DNA of 64,000 bases, from the NCBI RefSeq assembly GCF_006364615.1, contig NZ_CP040986.1, positions 1,116,001-1,180,000 on the forward strand, written 5' to 3'. The position numbers were made by a program, and so were the translations under genes. This DNA comes from Candidatus Methylopumilus rimovensis (lineage in GTDB: Bacteria; Pseudomonadota; Gammaproteobacteria; Burkholderiales; Methylophilaceae). The notes beneath the pieces are model-generated. The model had not been told where the DNA came from and made no database searches. It was given only the letters and a program-made list of their open reading frames with translations. Shown here in pieces: positions 49,358 through 59,274 of this stretch (its first letter is position 1; the number at the start of each line of letters is the position of its first letter).

Positions 49358-50839
49358 TTAATACAACTTACTTAAAATATATTGGGTTAATAATCCAACA
49401 GGTCGTCCCGTCGCTCCCTTGGCTTTTCCAGATTTCCATGCGGTACCTGCAATATCTAAATGAGCCCATTTATATTTTTTTGCAAATCTAGATAAAAAGC
49501 ATGCTGCAGTAATACTGCCTCCTGCTCTTCCGCCAATATTAGCCATATCTGCAAAATTACTGTCTAGTTGTGATTGATAGTCTTCCCAAAGTGGCATACG
49601 CCATGCTCGATCCATAGATACTTGTCCTGCTGATTCTAAATCTTTCGCTAACTTGTCGTCATTACTATATAAACCTGAAGCATGATGTCCTAATGCAATC
49701 ACACATGCGCCAGTGAGGGTGGCAATGTCAATCACTACATCAGGATTAAATCTTTCTGCATAAGTTAATGCATCACATAGAATCAATCGGCCCTCAGCGT
49801 CAGTATTTAGCACCTCGATTGTTTGGCCTGACATACTAGTTAAAATATCTCCTGGCTTCAAAGCTAATCCATCTGGCAAATTCTCACATGTTGGAATTAT
49901 GCCAATGACATTCATAGGAAGTTTTAATAAGCCAATCGTCTTAAACGTTCCTAATACACTAGCTGCTCCACACATATCATATTTCATTTCGTCCATATCA
50001 CCTGCAGGTTTAATTGATATACCTCCCGCATCAAAAGTAATTCCTTTACCAACCAAAACAATAGGTTTTTGCGTTTTTTTACCTTTATTATGTTGAAGCA
50101 CTATAAATTTAGGTGGCTGTCTACTCCCTTTGGCAACACCAAGAAAAGAACCCATTTTTAATTTTTCAATTTGCTTCTGATCTAAAACATCAATTTTCAT
50201 ACCATGTTCTTTTCCAATTTCTTGAGCTTTTTTGCCAAGATAGGTTGGTGTACAGATATTCGGAGGAAGATTGCCGAGTGTTTTTGTAAGCTCAATTCCT
50301 TTTGCCAAAGCAAACGATTTCTTTAGCGCCTCCTCTGCGATCTTTTGACTTTTCTTATCTACCACTACAAAAAAATCAAAGAATTTTTTGGTTTTTTTAT
50401 TAATAGTTTTAAGCTCAGTAAATTCATAACTTGCATCCATAACTTCATTAATAAAATGCTCAACATTCCAGGCTATATCGCCTTCTTCTACTGGAGCAAT
50501 TTGCAGCTGCGATGTGACTGATTTAACATCCATTTTCTTAAGTGCATAAACCATAGATCTCACTGCAGCATGGTATTTTTTCCCATCAAACTCTTTTTCT
50601 TTGCCTAAGCCTATTAGAAGTATTTTTGGAATTTTTATTCCGGGAACGTTATACAAAATAAGAGAGGAACCAACTTTGCCACTCATATCGCCCTGTTTCA
50701 ATGCAGAGGCAATATGACCATTAGCGCTAGGGCTTAAAGACAATTTTTCACAAACAACCTTGAGGGATTCATAAACTCCAATGACCAATACATCTGAGAG
50801 TTGTTTATCCAGCTGATCGGTTTTTATGCTAAATTTCAT
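49358..50839 (-). CDS. pepA: Leucyl aminopeptidase PepA (M17)
   Basis: Two-metal cytosolic aminopeptidase. 493 residues: an N-terminal macro-like domain and a C-terminal catalytic domain with VGKGITFDAGGISIKP, the family signature NTDAEGRL and the WRMPLWEDY segment. AAGGAA is six bases upstream of the ATG. It is divergent from lptF with a 44-base gap and followed by holC. In E. coli PepA also binds DNA (XerCD); that role cannot be judged here. Confidence 0.96.
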   Translation of the reverse strand: MKFSIKTDQLDKQLSDVLVIGVYESLKVVCEKLSLSPSANGHIASALKQGDMSGKVGSSLILYNVPGIKIPKILLIGLGKEKEFDGKKYHAAVRSMVYALKKMDVKSVTSQLQIAPVEEGDIAWNVEHFINEVMDASYEFTELKTINKKTKKFFDFFVVVDKKSQKIAEEALKKSFALAKGIELTKTLGNLPPNICTPTYLGKKAQEIGKEHGMKIDVLDQKQIEKLKMGSFLGVAKGSRQPPKFIVLQHNKGKKTQKPIVLVGKGITFDAGGISIKPAGDMDEMKYDMCGAASVLGTFKTIGLLKLPMNVIGIIPTCENLPDGLALKPGDILTSMSGQTIEVLNTDAEGRLILCDALTYAERFNPDVVIDIATLTGACVIALGHHASGLYSNDDKLAKDLESAGQVSMDRAWRMPLWEDYQSQLDSNFADMANIGGRAGGSITAACFLSRFAKKYKWAHLDIAGTAWKSGKAKGATGRPVGLLTQYILSKLY

Positions 50840-50883
50840 ATATATTCCTTAAGTATTCTCGAATTTAAAAACGGGAAAAATCA

Positions 50884-51969
50884 ATGTTATTTAAAACTTC
50901 GTTAAAAAAAGAACTTCTTACCAATTCAATTACGGCACTTTTAATACTTATAAGTATTGTGATGGCCCAAAGAATTTCATTCTATCTTAGATTCGCAAGT
51001 AAGGGCTATATCCCCAATGACTCTATAAAAACAATTCTTGGTCTTAACCTTATCAAATATTCACCACTTCTATTATCTCTTTCTATTTTCTTAGCAGTGC
51101 TTCTTACACTATCTCGTTGGTATCGAGATCATGAAATGATCATTTGGCTTAGTTCGGGCATGAGCCTGGCAAAAATTATTAAGCCTATTTCTTCATTTGC
51201 GCTGCCAGCCGTATTTATGGTGGGCTTTCTTTCTCTTTTTTTAAATCCTTGGGCGGTGAGAACAGCTGATCAATATAAAAGTCAATTAAAGAGTCGTGAT
51301 GAAATGGCTAGTATTAATCCAGGGACATTTAAAGAATCAAAAAGTTCTGATCGGATATTTTATGTTGAGAGTTTTGATGAGTTAGGAAGTGCTGTAAAAA
51401 ATATATTTGTTCAGACAAAACAACATAACAAACTTGGCGTTGTTGTTGCTAACAATGCTCACCGAGAAATTTCAAGCAAAGGTGACAACTATATCATTTT
51501 ACAGAAAGGTCGAAGATATGAGGGCGTTCCTAACACAAAAGAGTTCTCTACGACTGAGTTTGATCAGTATGGTATTTTAACAGCCCAACAGTCAGTTGAA
51601 CCTTACACAGAAAGTATTGACAGCAAAAACCTTTCCGATGTAATTAAATCTAGCTCATTTGAGGATCGCCTAGAATTGCAATGGAGAATTGCCTCTCCCA
51701 TCGCATGCATTTTATTAGTTTTTTTAGCCATTCCTCTAAGCTTTACAAATCCTCGAGCAGGACGATCTCTTAATATCATTTTTGCTGTACTTATTTTTAT
51801 AATCTACAACAATCTCTTAGCCGTTATGAACACATTAATTACTTTAAAAAAAGTTAATATTGTTATTGGCTTCTGGCCAATTCACCTAATCTTTCTTCTC
51901 GCAGCTATTTATTTAACCTATAGGCGATCAATGAATCAGCCATTATTCAGTTTTAGGAAAGCGTCTTAA
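50884..51969 (+). CDS. lptF: LPS export ABC transporter permease LptF
   Basis: One of two permeases of LptB2FG, which extracts lipopolysaccharide from the inner membrane and feeds it to the Lpt bridge. 361 residues: an N-terminal group of membrane segments, a periplasmic beta-jellyroll (about 130-260), and C-terminal segments. The YjgP/YjgQ fold is clear from the pattern. It lies divergent from pepA and seven bases before lptG, the standard order. Confidence 0.93.
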   Translation: MLFKTSLKKELLTNSITALLILISIVMAQRISFYLRFASKGYIPNDSIKTILGLNLIKYSPLLLSLSIFLAVLLTLSRWYRDHEMIIWLSSGMSLAKIIKPISSFALPAVFMVGFLSLFLNPWAVRTADQYKSQLKSRDEMASINPGTFKESKSSDRIFYVESFDELGSAVKNIFVQTKQHNKLGVVVANNAHREISSKGDNYIILQKGRRYEGVPNTKEFSTTEFDQYGILTAQQSVEPYTESIDSKNLSDVIKSSSFEDRLELQWRIASPIACILLVFLAIPLSFTNPRAGRSLNIIFAVLIFIIYNNLLAVMNTLITLKKVNIVIGFWPIHLIFLLAAIYLTYRRSMNQPLFSFRKAS

Positions 51970-51976
51970 ATACAAG

Positions 51977-53047
51977 GTGAAAATTTTAAATCGCTACCTT
52001 AATCTAGAATTAGCCATTCCTATTTTCTGGGTCATGATAGGTATCATAGGCATATTAAGTTTTTTCGACTTCATTCAGGAAATTAATGATTTAGGAAAAG
52101 GCACATACAATATGCTTACCATTTTTAGTTATGTTGCTCTTAGTATTCCTGGACATGTTTATGAAATTGTTCCCATTGCGGTGCTTATTGGATCGATGTA
52201 TACCATGGGGCAGCTTTCTGAAAATTCTGAATTGACTGTCATTCGATCTAGCGGATTTTCAATAAAACGTATTGCATATACTTTATCTCTTACAGGATTA
52301 TTTTTTACATTATTTACATTTGCTGTAGGGGATCTTGTAACTCCAGTAACAGAAAAAAAAGCGCAGCAAATAAAAATTACCTCTAAAGATGCAATTGTTT
52401 CGCAAGAATTTAAATCTGGTCTATGGATAAAAGATAATAATAGTTTTATTAATATAGAGCATGTTTTGCCTGACTCAAGCCTATCTGAAATTCACATTTA
52501 TGAATTTGATAAAACTTTTCGTTTAAGAACAATTACAAATGCCAAAAAAGGAAGTTTTAAAAACTCCGAATGGAAGCTTGATGATATTAATCAAACAATC
52601 TTTGATAAAGATAAGGTTTCAACTAATTCACTTAAAAGCGCAATTTGGAAATCACTTATCAAACCTGAAATGATGAATGTACTTCTTGTTTCGCCAGAAA
52701 AAATGTCATCAATCAACCTTATTAATTTTATTAAATACCTGAAAAATAATAAGCAAAAAGTTACAAGGTATGAAGTGGCTTTATGGGGAAAATTAATTTA
52801 TCCCCTGGCTTCTATTGTAATGGTTTTATTTGCTATTCCATTTGGATTTTTTCAAGAGCGCTCAGGTGGTAAAAATCTAAAAATTTTCTTAGGTATTTTA
52901 ATAGGTATCTTTTATCAAATTATGAATTCATCTTTTAGATATATTGGGCTTCTAAATGACTGGCAGCCTCTAGCTTGCGCGATTATACCCACGCTTATTT
53001 TCTTCTCTGTTGGGATGGTGATGATTTATAAAATCGAACATCAATAA
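51977..53047 (+). CDS. lptG: LPS export ABC transporter permease LptG
   Basis: Second permease of the LPS exporter. 356 residues with the same layout as LptF: three membrane segments, periplasmic domain about 130-265, three more segments (FGFFQERSGGKNLKIF loop). GTG start seven bases after lptF. Its last 53 bases overlap the 3' end of an RDD gene on the other strand. The ATPase LptB is not in the window. Confidence 0.93.
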   Translation: MKILNRYLNLELAIPIFWVMIGIIGILSFFDFIQEINDLGKGTYNMLTIFSYVALSIPGHVYEIVPIAVLIGSMYTMGQLSENSELTVIRSSGFSIKRIAYTLSLTGLFFTLFTFAVGDLVTPVTEKKAQQIKITSKDAIVSQEFKSGLWIKDNNSFINIEHVLPDSSLSEIHIYEFDKTFRLRTITNAKKGSFKNSEWKLDDINQTIFDKDKVSTNSLKSAIWKSLIKPEMMNVLLVSPEKMSSINLINFIKYLKNNKQKVTRYEVALWGKLIYPLASIVMVLFAIPFGFFQERSGGKNLKIFLGILIGIFYQIMNSSFRYIGLLNDWQPLACAIIPTLIFFSVGMVMIYKIEHQ

Positions 53048-53441
53048 AATAATAATTCAAAATTTGATCATGAAGATATAAATTTTTTTTATTGGTTAGT
53101 GCCCATAAAAAACTTATGCCTCCCATGAGGGTGCCTAAAGTTGCATATATATAGCGCCTCCATGCTAACTTTCTTGTTAAAGATCCGTGAGGGGATATAA
53201 TTTTTAATTTCCACACCATCATTGCAAGAGTCTGGCCTGATTTTGTCCAACAATAAGTAAAATAAACTCCAGCGATAAACCATAAATAAATTTGAAATAT
53301 TAATTTTTGATATGATCCAAAAAATGTGTCAAAAAAAAATATAAAAATAAATCCTGCGATCATCCATATTGGTACAAGAGCAAATAATTCATAAACTAAA
53401 GAACCATAAACTCTCTTGAGTGGGGGATTTTTTGTATTCAC
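52995..53441 (-). CDS. RDD-family membrane protein
   Basis: Small membrane protein with three predicted spans and an RDD-type domain (about residues 5-135). 148 residues; GTG start. Family function is largely unknown, with some members linked to cation transport. It overlaps the end of lptG by 53 bases in convergent orientation and lies 14 bases after the antiporter gene, so the two may be co-transcribed. The WTKSGQTLAMMVWKLKI segment is typical of the family. Confidence 0.8.
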   Translation of the reverse strand: MNTKNPPLKRVYGSLVYELFALVPIWMIAGFIFIFFFDTFFGSYQKLIFQIYLWFIAGVYFTYCWTKSGQTLAMMVWKLKIISPHGSLTRKLAWRRYIYATLGTLMGGISFLWALTNKKNLYLHDQILNYYFIDVRFYKSSPSQQRRK

Positions 53442-53455
53442 AAATAGAAACTATA

Positions 53456-54457
53456 TCAATGAAGTGCAAAATAAAGGTATAAGGAATAAAAAATTCCATT
53501 TATGCCCAGATGCCATACTTTTATATTTGATTTCTGGATAAGAGCTCTAATCCATAAGGAAGATATTAGTGTTATAAGAATACATAAATACACTTCTTGT
53601 CTCGGCTCCCAAGGCGTTAAGAGGATGCCTATTGCAGGTAAGAGTGTTCCTTGAAATACCATGGCACCAGTTATATTTCCAAAAGCGAGGGTATCTTTAC
53701 CTTTTCGTATCCAAAAAATACTATTCACTTTTTCTGGAAGCTCGGTAGCTATCGGAATAATTAACATAGATAAAATAAGAGCAGAAATTCCTAAAACAGA
53801 TGAAGCTTCTTCAACTCCATAAATAAAACCCTTCGCTCCGAATATCAACAAAGCCAAGCCAACAAATAGCTGTATAGCAATAACTAGAAAATTATTTGGG
53901 CATCCAATTCTTTCCATAAACATTGGACTTGATGCTTCCGTAGCGTGACCATCGCTTACAAGTTTTTTTGACGCTCTTATTGTCATTAAAATATAAATGA
54001 AATAAGAAAAAACCATTAAAAAGGCTATCAGCCCTCTAGTGAGCTCAGATGTATGAGGAATAAATAAAGCTATTCCAGCAAAGACAAATGAGATTATAAA
54101 AAAATTTAGATCTCTAATTAATCCAGTTTTTTCAGGCTTTAAATGTCCCTCAAAACCTCGATGCCCAATTACAGATGCAGCCATAATAAACATTGTTAGG
54201 GTAGAGAGCATGAGCGGAGCGCCTAAAATTGCGCCTACCCCAACTTGATGATTAGTTTCGATATCTCCATGTGGCGACAAAAGTGCTAATAGTGGGACCA
54301 ATGTCTCAGGAAGCGCAGTTCCTATCGCTGCAAAAACTGAACCTGTCACACCCTCAGAAATTTTTAATTTCTCACCCAAATGCTCAAGCGCATTGGTAAA
54401 TATCTCAGCTGAGACTAGAATAACTAATAACATGAAAGATAACTTTAAGAAGATCAT
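53456..54457 (-). CDS. CaCA-family calcium/cation antiporter
   Basis: Integral membrane exchanger with two inverted alpha-repeats: FAAIGTALPETLVPL near 43-58 and LIIPIATELPEKVNS near 235-250, the ion-coordinating acidic motifs of sodium/calcium exchangers. 333 residues and about ten membrane segments. Substrate could be Ca2+ exchanged for Na+ or H+. It is divergent from ampD (37 bases) and followed by the RDD gene. Confidence 0.85.
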   Translation of the reverse strand: MIFLKLSFMLLVILVSAEIFTNALEHLGEKLKISEGVTGSVFAAIGTALPETLVPLLALLSPHGDIETNHQVGVGAILGAPLMLSTLTMFIMAASVIGHRGFEGHLKPEKTGLIRDLNFFIISFVFAGIALFIPHTSELTRGLIAFLMVFSYFIYILMTIRASKKLVSDGHATEASSPMFMERIGCPNNFLVIAIQLFVGLALLIFGAKGFIYGVEEASSVLGISALILSMLIIPIATELPEKVNSIFWIRKGKDTLAFGNITGAMVFQGTLLPAIGILLTPWEPRQEVYLCILITLISSLWIRALIQKSNIKVWHLGINGIFYSLYLYFALH

Positions 54458-54494
54458 TTCAATCCTTTAATTTTAATACTTCAATAGATTAACG

Positions 54495-55061
54495 ATGCTT
54501 GAACCTGTAATAATAAATGATGCTGGATTTGCAAATAAAGCAAAAATTATATTATCGCCCAATTTTGATAGCCGGCCGAATAAGTTCAATGTGAGTTTAA
54601 TTGTAATTCATAATATTAGTCTTCCGCCTGGAATTTACGGGGGGAATAATATTTTTGATTTGTTTACAAATAAACTGAACCCTGATGATCATGAATACTT
54701 TAGATCTATTGCGAATCTAAAAGTATCCTCTCACTTCTTGATTAGGCGGGATGGTTCGCTTTTTCAGTTTGTGTCTTGTCTAGAACGAGCTTGGCATGCT
54801 GGTGAATCTAGCTGGAATCAAATTAATAATTGTAATGATTTTTCAATTGGTATTGAGCTAGAAGGAAGCGATTATGATGCCTTTGAAGCGAAACAATATG
54901 ACTGTCTTAACGAATTAATCGAATCCTTAATTAAAGAATATCCTATTAAAGACATTAAAGGACATTCTGACATTGCACCATCTAGGAAAACGGATCCAGG
55001 CCCTTATTTTGAATGGAGTAAAATAAAAACCTACTTTAATCAATTGCCAAATAAAGATTAA
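54495..55061 (+). CDS. ampD: 1,6-anhydro-MurNAc-L-alanine amidase AmpD
   Basis: Cytosolic zinc amidase that recycles anhydromuropeptides. 188 residues; zinc ligands predicted at His39, His157 and Asp167 (VIHNISLPPG; KGHSDIAP; KTDPGP), and RAWHAGESSW as in AmpD. No signal peptide, which separates it from periplasmic AmiD types. It overlaps the convergent symporter gene by four bases. Confidence 0.94.
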   Translation: MLEPVIINDAGFANKAKIILSPNFDSRPNKFNVSLIVIHNISLPPGIYGGNNIFDLFTNKLNPDDHEYFRSIANLKVSSHFLIRRDGSLFQFVSCLERAWHAGESSWNQINNCNDFSIGIELEGSDYDAFEAKQYDCLNELIESLIKEYPIKDIKGHSDIAPSRKTDPGPYFEWSKIKTYFNQLPNKD

Positions 55062-56287
55062 TTCTTACGTACTAATTTCTGCACAATTAAACTTACGACG
55101 ATATCCCCCTCTACATTTACTGCGGTTCTAAATGTGTCAAGTAAACGATCGATTGGCAATAAAATAGCAAGCGCTTCCAAAGGAAGTCCAACAGACTGTA
55201 ATACCATAGCCATGGTTACCATTCCAGCACTTGGTATGCCCGGCGCGCCAATCGCACCTATCATCGCTGTAAAGAAAACGATAATTTGCTGCCCTATACT
55301 TAAGTCGATACCAGAGAGATTTGCAATAAATAAAGCGGCGGAAGCCTCATAAAGGGCCGTACCATCCATGTTCATGGTTGCCCCTATGGGTATAACAAAT
55401 CCAGCAATATCAGATTTAACTTTTAAATTTTTTTCAACAGCCCTTAAAGTAATTGGAATTGTCGCGCTGCTAGAGCTGGTTGCAAAGGCGGTCATAATTG
55501 CCTCTCGGGCACCTTGCCACAATATAAATAAATTTATTTTTGTAAAAAAATAAAGCAGCAAAGGCAAAATAACTATTCCATGAAAAAGCGTCATGCCAAT
55601 AATTACTATTATAAATTTTGATAGTGTAATAAATAAATCGGGCGATTGTTGAGAGACTAATTTAATAATAAGAGCCGAAACGCCGTAAGGAGAAAATTTT
55701 ACAATCCAAGATACTATCTTCATAGTGATCCCTAATAAACCATTGAATATCTTTTTTACCTCAAAAAACTCTTTTCCACCTTTTGCAATTGCAAATCCTA
55801 CTAATATCGAAAATGTAATAACCCCTAAAATATTTCCTTCAGTCATTGCTTTGAATGGATTAACAAAAATACTACTAAGAAATTGTTTAATGAATCCAGA
55901 CAGGGGAATTGAAGTTAGGTGAAAATTATTTAATTGCTCACTAAAGATAGACAAAGATATACCTCGTCCTGGCTCAAATAAGTTCATTGATCCAAGTCCC
56001 AATATAATTGCAAGAGCCATGGAAATGAAAAAAAACGAAAATGTTAAAACCCAAATTCTTGATGACTGCTTATGTCCACTTAGATTAGCTATACCTACAG
56101 ATATGGAAAAGAATATTACTGGAATTAATACCATCTTTAGAGAAGAGACGAATATATCTGCAATAAGATCAGCCACATAAATAATTGAATCAGTCCCAAT
56201 AGCATAAGGATTGAGCTTGATATACAGGCCAATCAATAAACCAACGAAAACCCCAATTAAAATCTGATGATTTGTCGTATGCTTCAT
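55058..56287 (-). CDS. Dicarboxylate/glutamate:cation symporter (DAACS family)
   Basis: Secondary transporter of the GltP/DctA/GltPh family. 409 residues with eight membrane segments and two re-entrant loops; the serine-rich ATSSSSATIP hairpin near 265-275 and NMDGTALYE near 305-313 are the substrate/Na+ site. Glutamate, aspartate or C4-dicarboxylates are possible substrates; sequence alone does not decide. It is four bases after the RsmB-type methyltransferase gene. Confidence 0.92.
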   Translation of the reverse strand: MKHTTNHQILIGVFVGLLIGLYIKLNPYAIGTDSIIYVADLIADIFVSSLKMVLIPVIFFSISVGIANLSGHKQSSRIWVLTFSFFFISMALAIILGLGSMNLFEPGRGISLSIFSEQLNNFHLTSIPLSGFIKQFLSSIFVNPFKAMTEGNILGVITFSILVGFAIAKGGKEFFEVKKIFNGLLGITMKIVSWIVKFSPYGVSALIIKLVSQQSPDLFITLSKFIIVIIGMTLFHGIVILPLLLYFFTKINLFILWQGAREAIMTAFATSSSSATIPITLRAVEKNLKVKSDIAGFVIPIGATMNMDGTALYEASAALFIANLSGIDLSIGQQIIVFFTAMIGAIGAPGIPSAGMVTMAMVLQSVGLPLEALAILLPIDRLLDTFRTAVNVEGDIVVSLIVQKLVRKN

Positions 56288-56291
56288 CTGC

Positions 56292-57548
56292 TTAATCTAT
56301 ACGCTGAAGTACTGCAGCAAAAAAACCATCTGTTTTTTGATGAAGGGGAGTTAATTTTAAAAAATTACCTGTAGAAAGAGGTACTTGATTTTTTATTAAT
56401 ATTTCATCAACAGAAATAGATCTAAAATTCTTATTATTTTTTAAGAAACTCTCAACAATAGACTCATTCTCTCTCTTCAAAAGACTACATGTAGAATAAA
56501 TTAACCGACCCTCTTTTTTTACAAGCTTTTTAGCCTCTTCAAGAATAGCTAATTGTTTGACATTAAGCTCATCAAGATCTTGCATAGAATTTTTCCATTT
56601 TAAATCTGGGTTTCTTCTAAAAGTGCCGGTTCCACTGCATGGAACATCAGCAAGTACTCGATCAAACTTACCATTTAATTTTTTTAATTTGGCATCTTTT
56701 TCATTTTTTATTTTTTGCGCGAATAAGTTCGATAATCCAGATTTTTTTAATCGCTTACCTAAATTAATAATCCTTTTTTCAGAAATATCATAAGCATATA
56801 TCCGTCCAGTATTTTTCATAATTGCGCCTACTGCTAGACTCTTACCGCCTGCGCCAGCACAAAAATCTGCAACCATCATTCCTCTTTTTGCATCTATAAC
56901 AAAGCTTAATATTTGACTGCTTTCATCTTGAACCTCAATTTTTCCTTCAATGAACAATGGATTTCGGCTTAATGATGTTCCTCTGGGAATTCTGATTCCT
57001 GTGGGCGAGTATTTCATGACTTCAATATCAGTTACTTCTTTTGTAAGCAATTTAATTAGTTCATCTCTAGTCATTTTTATAGTATTTACTCTTATATCTA
57101 GTTTGGCTGGCTCAAGAAAACTTCTGCCCAAAAGTACTGCTTCTTCAATACCATACTGCTCAACTAATAAACCCCAAAGCCAATCAGGTAAACTCAATTT
57201 TTCTGGCCATGTATATTTTTCTGTATCTCTTGATTTTAATGATTTAGCCCATTCGATTTCTTCTTTACTTAACCCATGCTCTAAGTCACGAATACTTCTG
57301 CCTTCAATTTTTATTAGCCAAGCAATTACAAGCTTTTTGTAGTTAAGATCGTCTTCATTTAGTTTTTTTAAAAATCTGAGTCGCCTAATAATGCCATAGA
57401 TGCATTCAGCAATCTCTCCTCTGTCTTTCTGTCCAAGCTCGCCATGATCTCTATAATAGTTGCTTAATTTCATATCTGCAGGCCCATGAAAGTCTAATAT
57501 TTCTCCTAAAATATTTGCGCAATGTTGTATTAAATTTAGGTTAAGCAT
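56292..57548 (-). CDS. RsmB/NOP-family 16S rRNA cytosine-5 methyltransferase
   Basis: SAM-dependent RNA m5C methyltransferase. 418 residues: an N-terminal NusB-like helical region (about 1-130), a linking region, and the catalytic domain with DFCAGAGGKSLAV near 230-242, DVPCSGTGTFRRNPD near 298-312 and the nucleophile cysteine motif YSTCSLLKREN near 351-361. Likely to modify 16S rRNA, as RsmB or RsmF do; the precise target cytosine is not determinable. It is two bases after the first-listed DUF3108 gene. Confidence 0.88.
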   Translation of the reverse strand: MLNLNLIQHCANILGEILDFHGPADMKLSNYYRDHGELGQKDRGEIAECIYGIIRRLRFLKKLNEDDLNYKKLVIAWLIKIEGRSIRDLEHGLSKEEIEWAKSLKSRDTEKYTWPEKLSLPDWLWGLLVEQYGIEEAVLLGRSFLEPAKLDIRVNTIKMTRDELIKLLTKEVTDIEVMKYSPTGIRIPRGTSLSRNPLFIEGKIEVQDESSQILSFVIDAKRGMMVADFCAGAGGKSLAVGAIMKNTGRIYAYDISEKRIINLGKRLKKSGLSNLFAQKIKNEKDAKLKKLNGKFDRVLADVPCSGTGTFRRNPDLKWKNSMQDLDELNVKQLAILEEAKKLVKKEGRLIYSTCSLLKRENESIVESFLKNNKNFRSISVDEILIKNQVPLSTGNFLKLTPLHQKTDGFFAAVLQRID

Positions 57549-57550
57549 AT

Positions 57551-58549
57551 TTAAGGCTCTAAACTCTCGATTTCAATTTTTTTTGTAGACTGATCTAAAA
57601 TGCTTCCATCTTTTTCTGTCTTCCTTATTTTGATAGGAAGGTATTTGTAGTCCTTTGCAAGCCACAAATCTATTCTTTCTTCATTGTTGTAATTAAATTT
57701 TGCTATATGCAATGTTAGAATCTTATCAACGTCAGTTTCAATGAATTCCTCTCCAATATATGAATAATCGTATGGTTTATAATTTTTCCCGTTTGTAATA
57801 TAGATTTTCATTTTTGCTAGAGGAGGTTCAAACATAAATTGATACATGAAACTTAACATATCTTGTGAGCCTTCCAACATTTCAAATTCACTTATTTTTC
57901 CATTTGTTGTGGTAATTATTTTTTTAGACTCCCAATCAAAAGCTGCGAAATTATCAATTTTGCTGCCAAATTGATAATGATAATTTTTTGGCTTCAGGCC
58001 CTCTGGAGTTAGAATTCCATCACTTGTTTGCTTTAATTTATTCCAATAAAAAAGAGACACAAATCCTTTTGCTTCAACTTCATTTTTGATGGTGTATTGA
58101 TTATTCTCTCCTAAGAAATACATAGTTCTTGCAACACCTACAGGCGATCCATCCAAGCTTCTTCTTACATCATAATCAATAACTACTTTTTTATACTGAA
58201 TTTCTTTTTTATCAAAAGATTGAGTAGTGTCATTTAATTCATTATTTTGAATCTCTTGATTCAAATCTTTTGATGAACTGTCTTTTTTTTCATTTGAATT
58301 ATTATCTATCTGCTTATTTTTTTTAGGGGTAGATGATTTTTTCTTTGTTAATCCTTCTTCTTTTTTCAAAGGTGCTTCAAGGTGGCTTTCAATAACAATA
58401 TTAGGATTGTCGGAATTTTTTAAAAAAAATGGGTTGTATAAATCAATACCTCCCAATAAAAAAAGATGGGCTAAAATTGAGACAAAGATGGCCAACAAAA
58501 ATTTTACATGATTACTTTTCAGTAGTATTTTTATAAGATCAAAGTCCAT
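57551..58549 (-). CDS. Membrane-anchored DUF3108 protein
   Basis: No defined function. 332 residues: a single N-terminal membrane segment (about 15-35), a Lys/Asn/Ser/Glu-rich linker (about 55-115), then a DUF3108 domain to the end. The domain matches its neighbour at 58539-59267 in several places (TPEGLKPK, AFDWESKKI, LPIKIRKTEKDGSILDQ). The anchor-plus-linker plan is TonB-like in outline and points to a periplasmic domain. It overlaps the upstream paralogue by 11 bases and precedes the RsmB-type gene by two bases. Confidence 0.75.
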   Translation of the reverse strand: MDFDLIKILLKSNHVKFLLAIFVSILAHLFLLGGIDLYNPFFLKNSDNPNIVIESHLEAPLKKEEGLTKKKSSTPKKNKQIDNNSNEKKDSSSKDLNQEIQNNELNDTTQSFDKKEIQYKKVVIDYDVRRSLDGSPVGVARTMYFLGENNQYTIKNEVEAKGFVSLFYWNKLKQTSDGILTPEGLKPKNYHYQFGSKIDNFAAFDWESKKIITTTNGKISEFEMLEGSQDMLSFMYQFMFEPPLAKMKIYITNGKNYKPYDYSYIGEEFIETDVDKILTLHIAKFNYNNEERIDLWLAKDYKYLPIKIRKTEKDGSILDQSTKKIEIESLEP

Positions 58550-59267
58550 TGAGATCTATATTCGCCTGCACCAAATTTTGCTCTAATGTTGAACCATTTT
58601 TTTCTTGATAACGAATGCGAATTGGTAATTTATAGGATTTATTGTTTAGCCATATTTGAGTTTCTGGCTTTCCATCCTTTTCAGCTATGCTTTGCATGAA
58701 GATAGTCTCAAGATTTATATCTCCCAATGGAAGTATCACTTTCTTATCTACGATCTTAAACTGATATTTTTTATATTTTTTACCTGTTGCTGCTGAGAAC
58801 TCTATTATTGAAGCATCGTAATTTTCAAAATTTAATTGGTATAAGTAGCTAATTAAATCTTGTGTTTTATTTTCTATATTTTCTTTTATTTCTGCGCCTT
58901 TATAACGAGTGATTAGTATTTGGTTTTCCCAATCAAAATCTACAATTGCATCTTTACTTTGATTATTTCCTTGGTGAACTTCAAGGTGTTTTGGTTTCAA
59001 GCCTTCTGGTGAAATATTTCCTTCACTTATCACTACACGATCTCCAAATAAAGCATAGAGACCAATTCCTTTTGTCACACTTTCAATATGATATTTTCCT
59101 GTTTCGTCAGATATAAATTTTTCAACGACAGTGCCTAGCAATTCTCCATTTTGAGTTAGCTCATATTTCAACTCTATAATGTTTGGCAGCTCTTTTGAAA
59201 AAACTAATGTATTAAATATGAATAAAAAAAATGCTAGCCACATTTTAAATGGCACTAATTTTTTCAT
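58539..59267 (-). CDS. DUF3108 periplasmic protein
   Basis: No defined function. 242 residues: a signal peptide (about 1-24, MKKLVPFKMWLAFFLF) then one DUF3108 domain. Shared features with the next gene include SPEGLKPKH, VDFDWENQI, GKKYKKYQ and LPIRIRYQEKNGSTLEQ, so the two are paralogues, one soluble or lipid-free periplasmic and the other membrane-anchored. It begins seven bases after purM. A periplasmic envelope role is inferred from the export signals. Confidence 0.78.
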   Translation of the reverse strand: MKKLVPFKMWLAFFLFIFNTLVFSKELPNIIELKYELTQNGELLGTVVEKFISDETGKYHIESVTKGIGLYALFGDRVVISEGNISPEGLKPKHLEVHQGNNQSKDAIVDFDWENQILITRYKGAEIKENIENKTQDLISYLYQLNFENYDASIIEFSAATGKKYKKYQFKIVDKKVILPLGDINLETIFMQSIAEKDGKPETQIWLNNKSYKLPIRIRYQEKNGSTLEQNLVQANIDLNGL

Positions 59268-59274
59268 ATTTATA

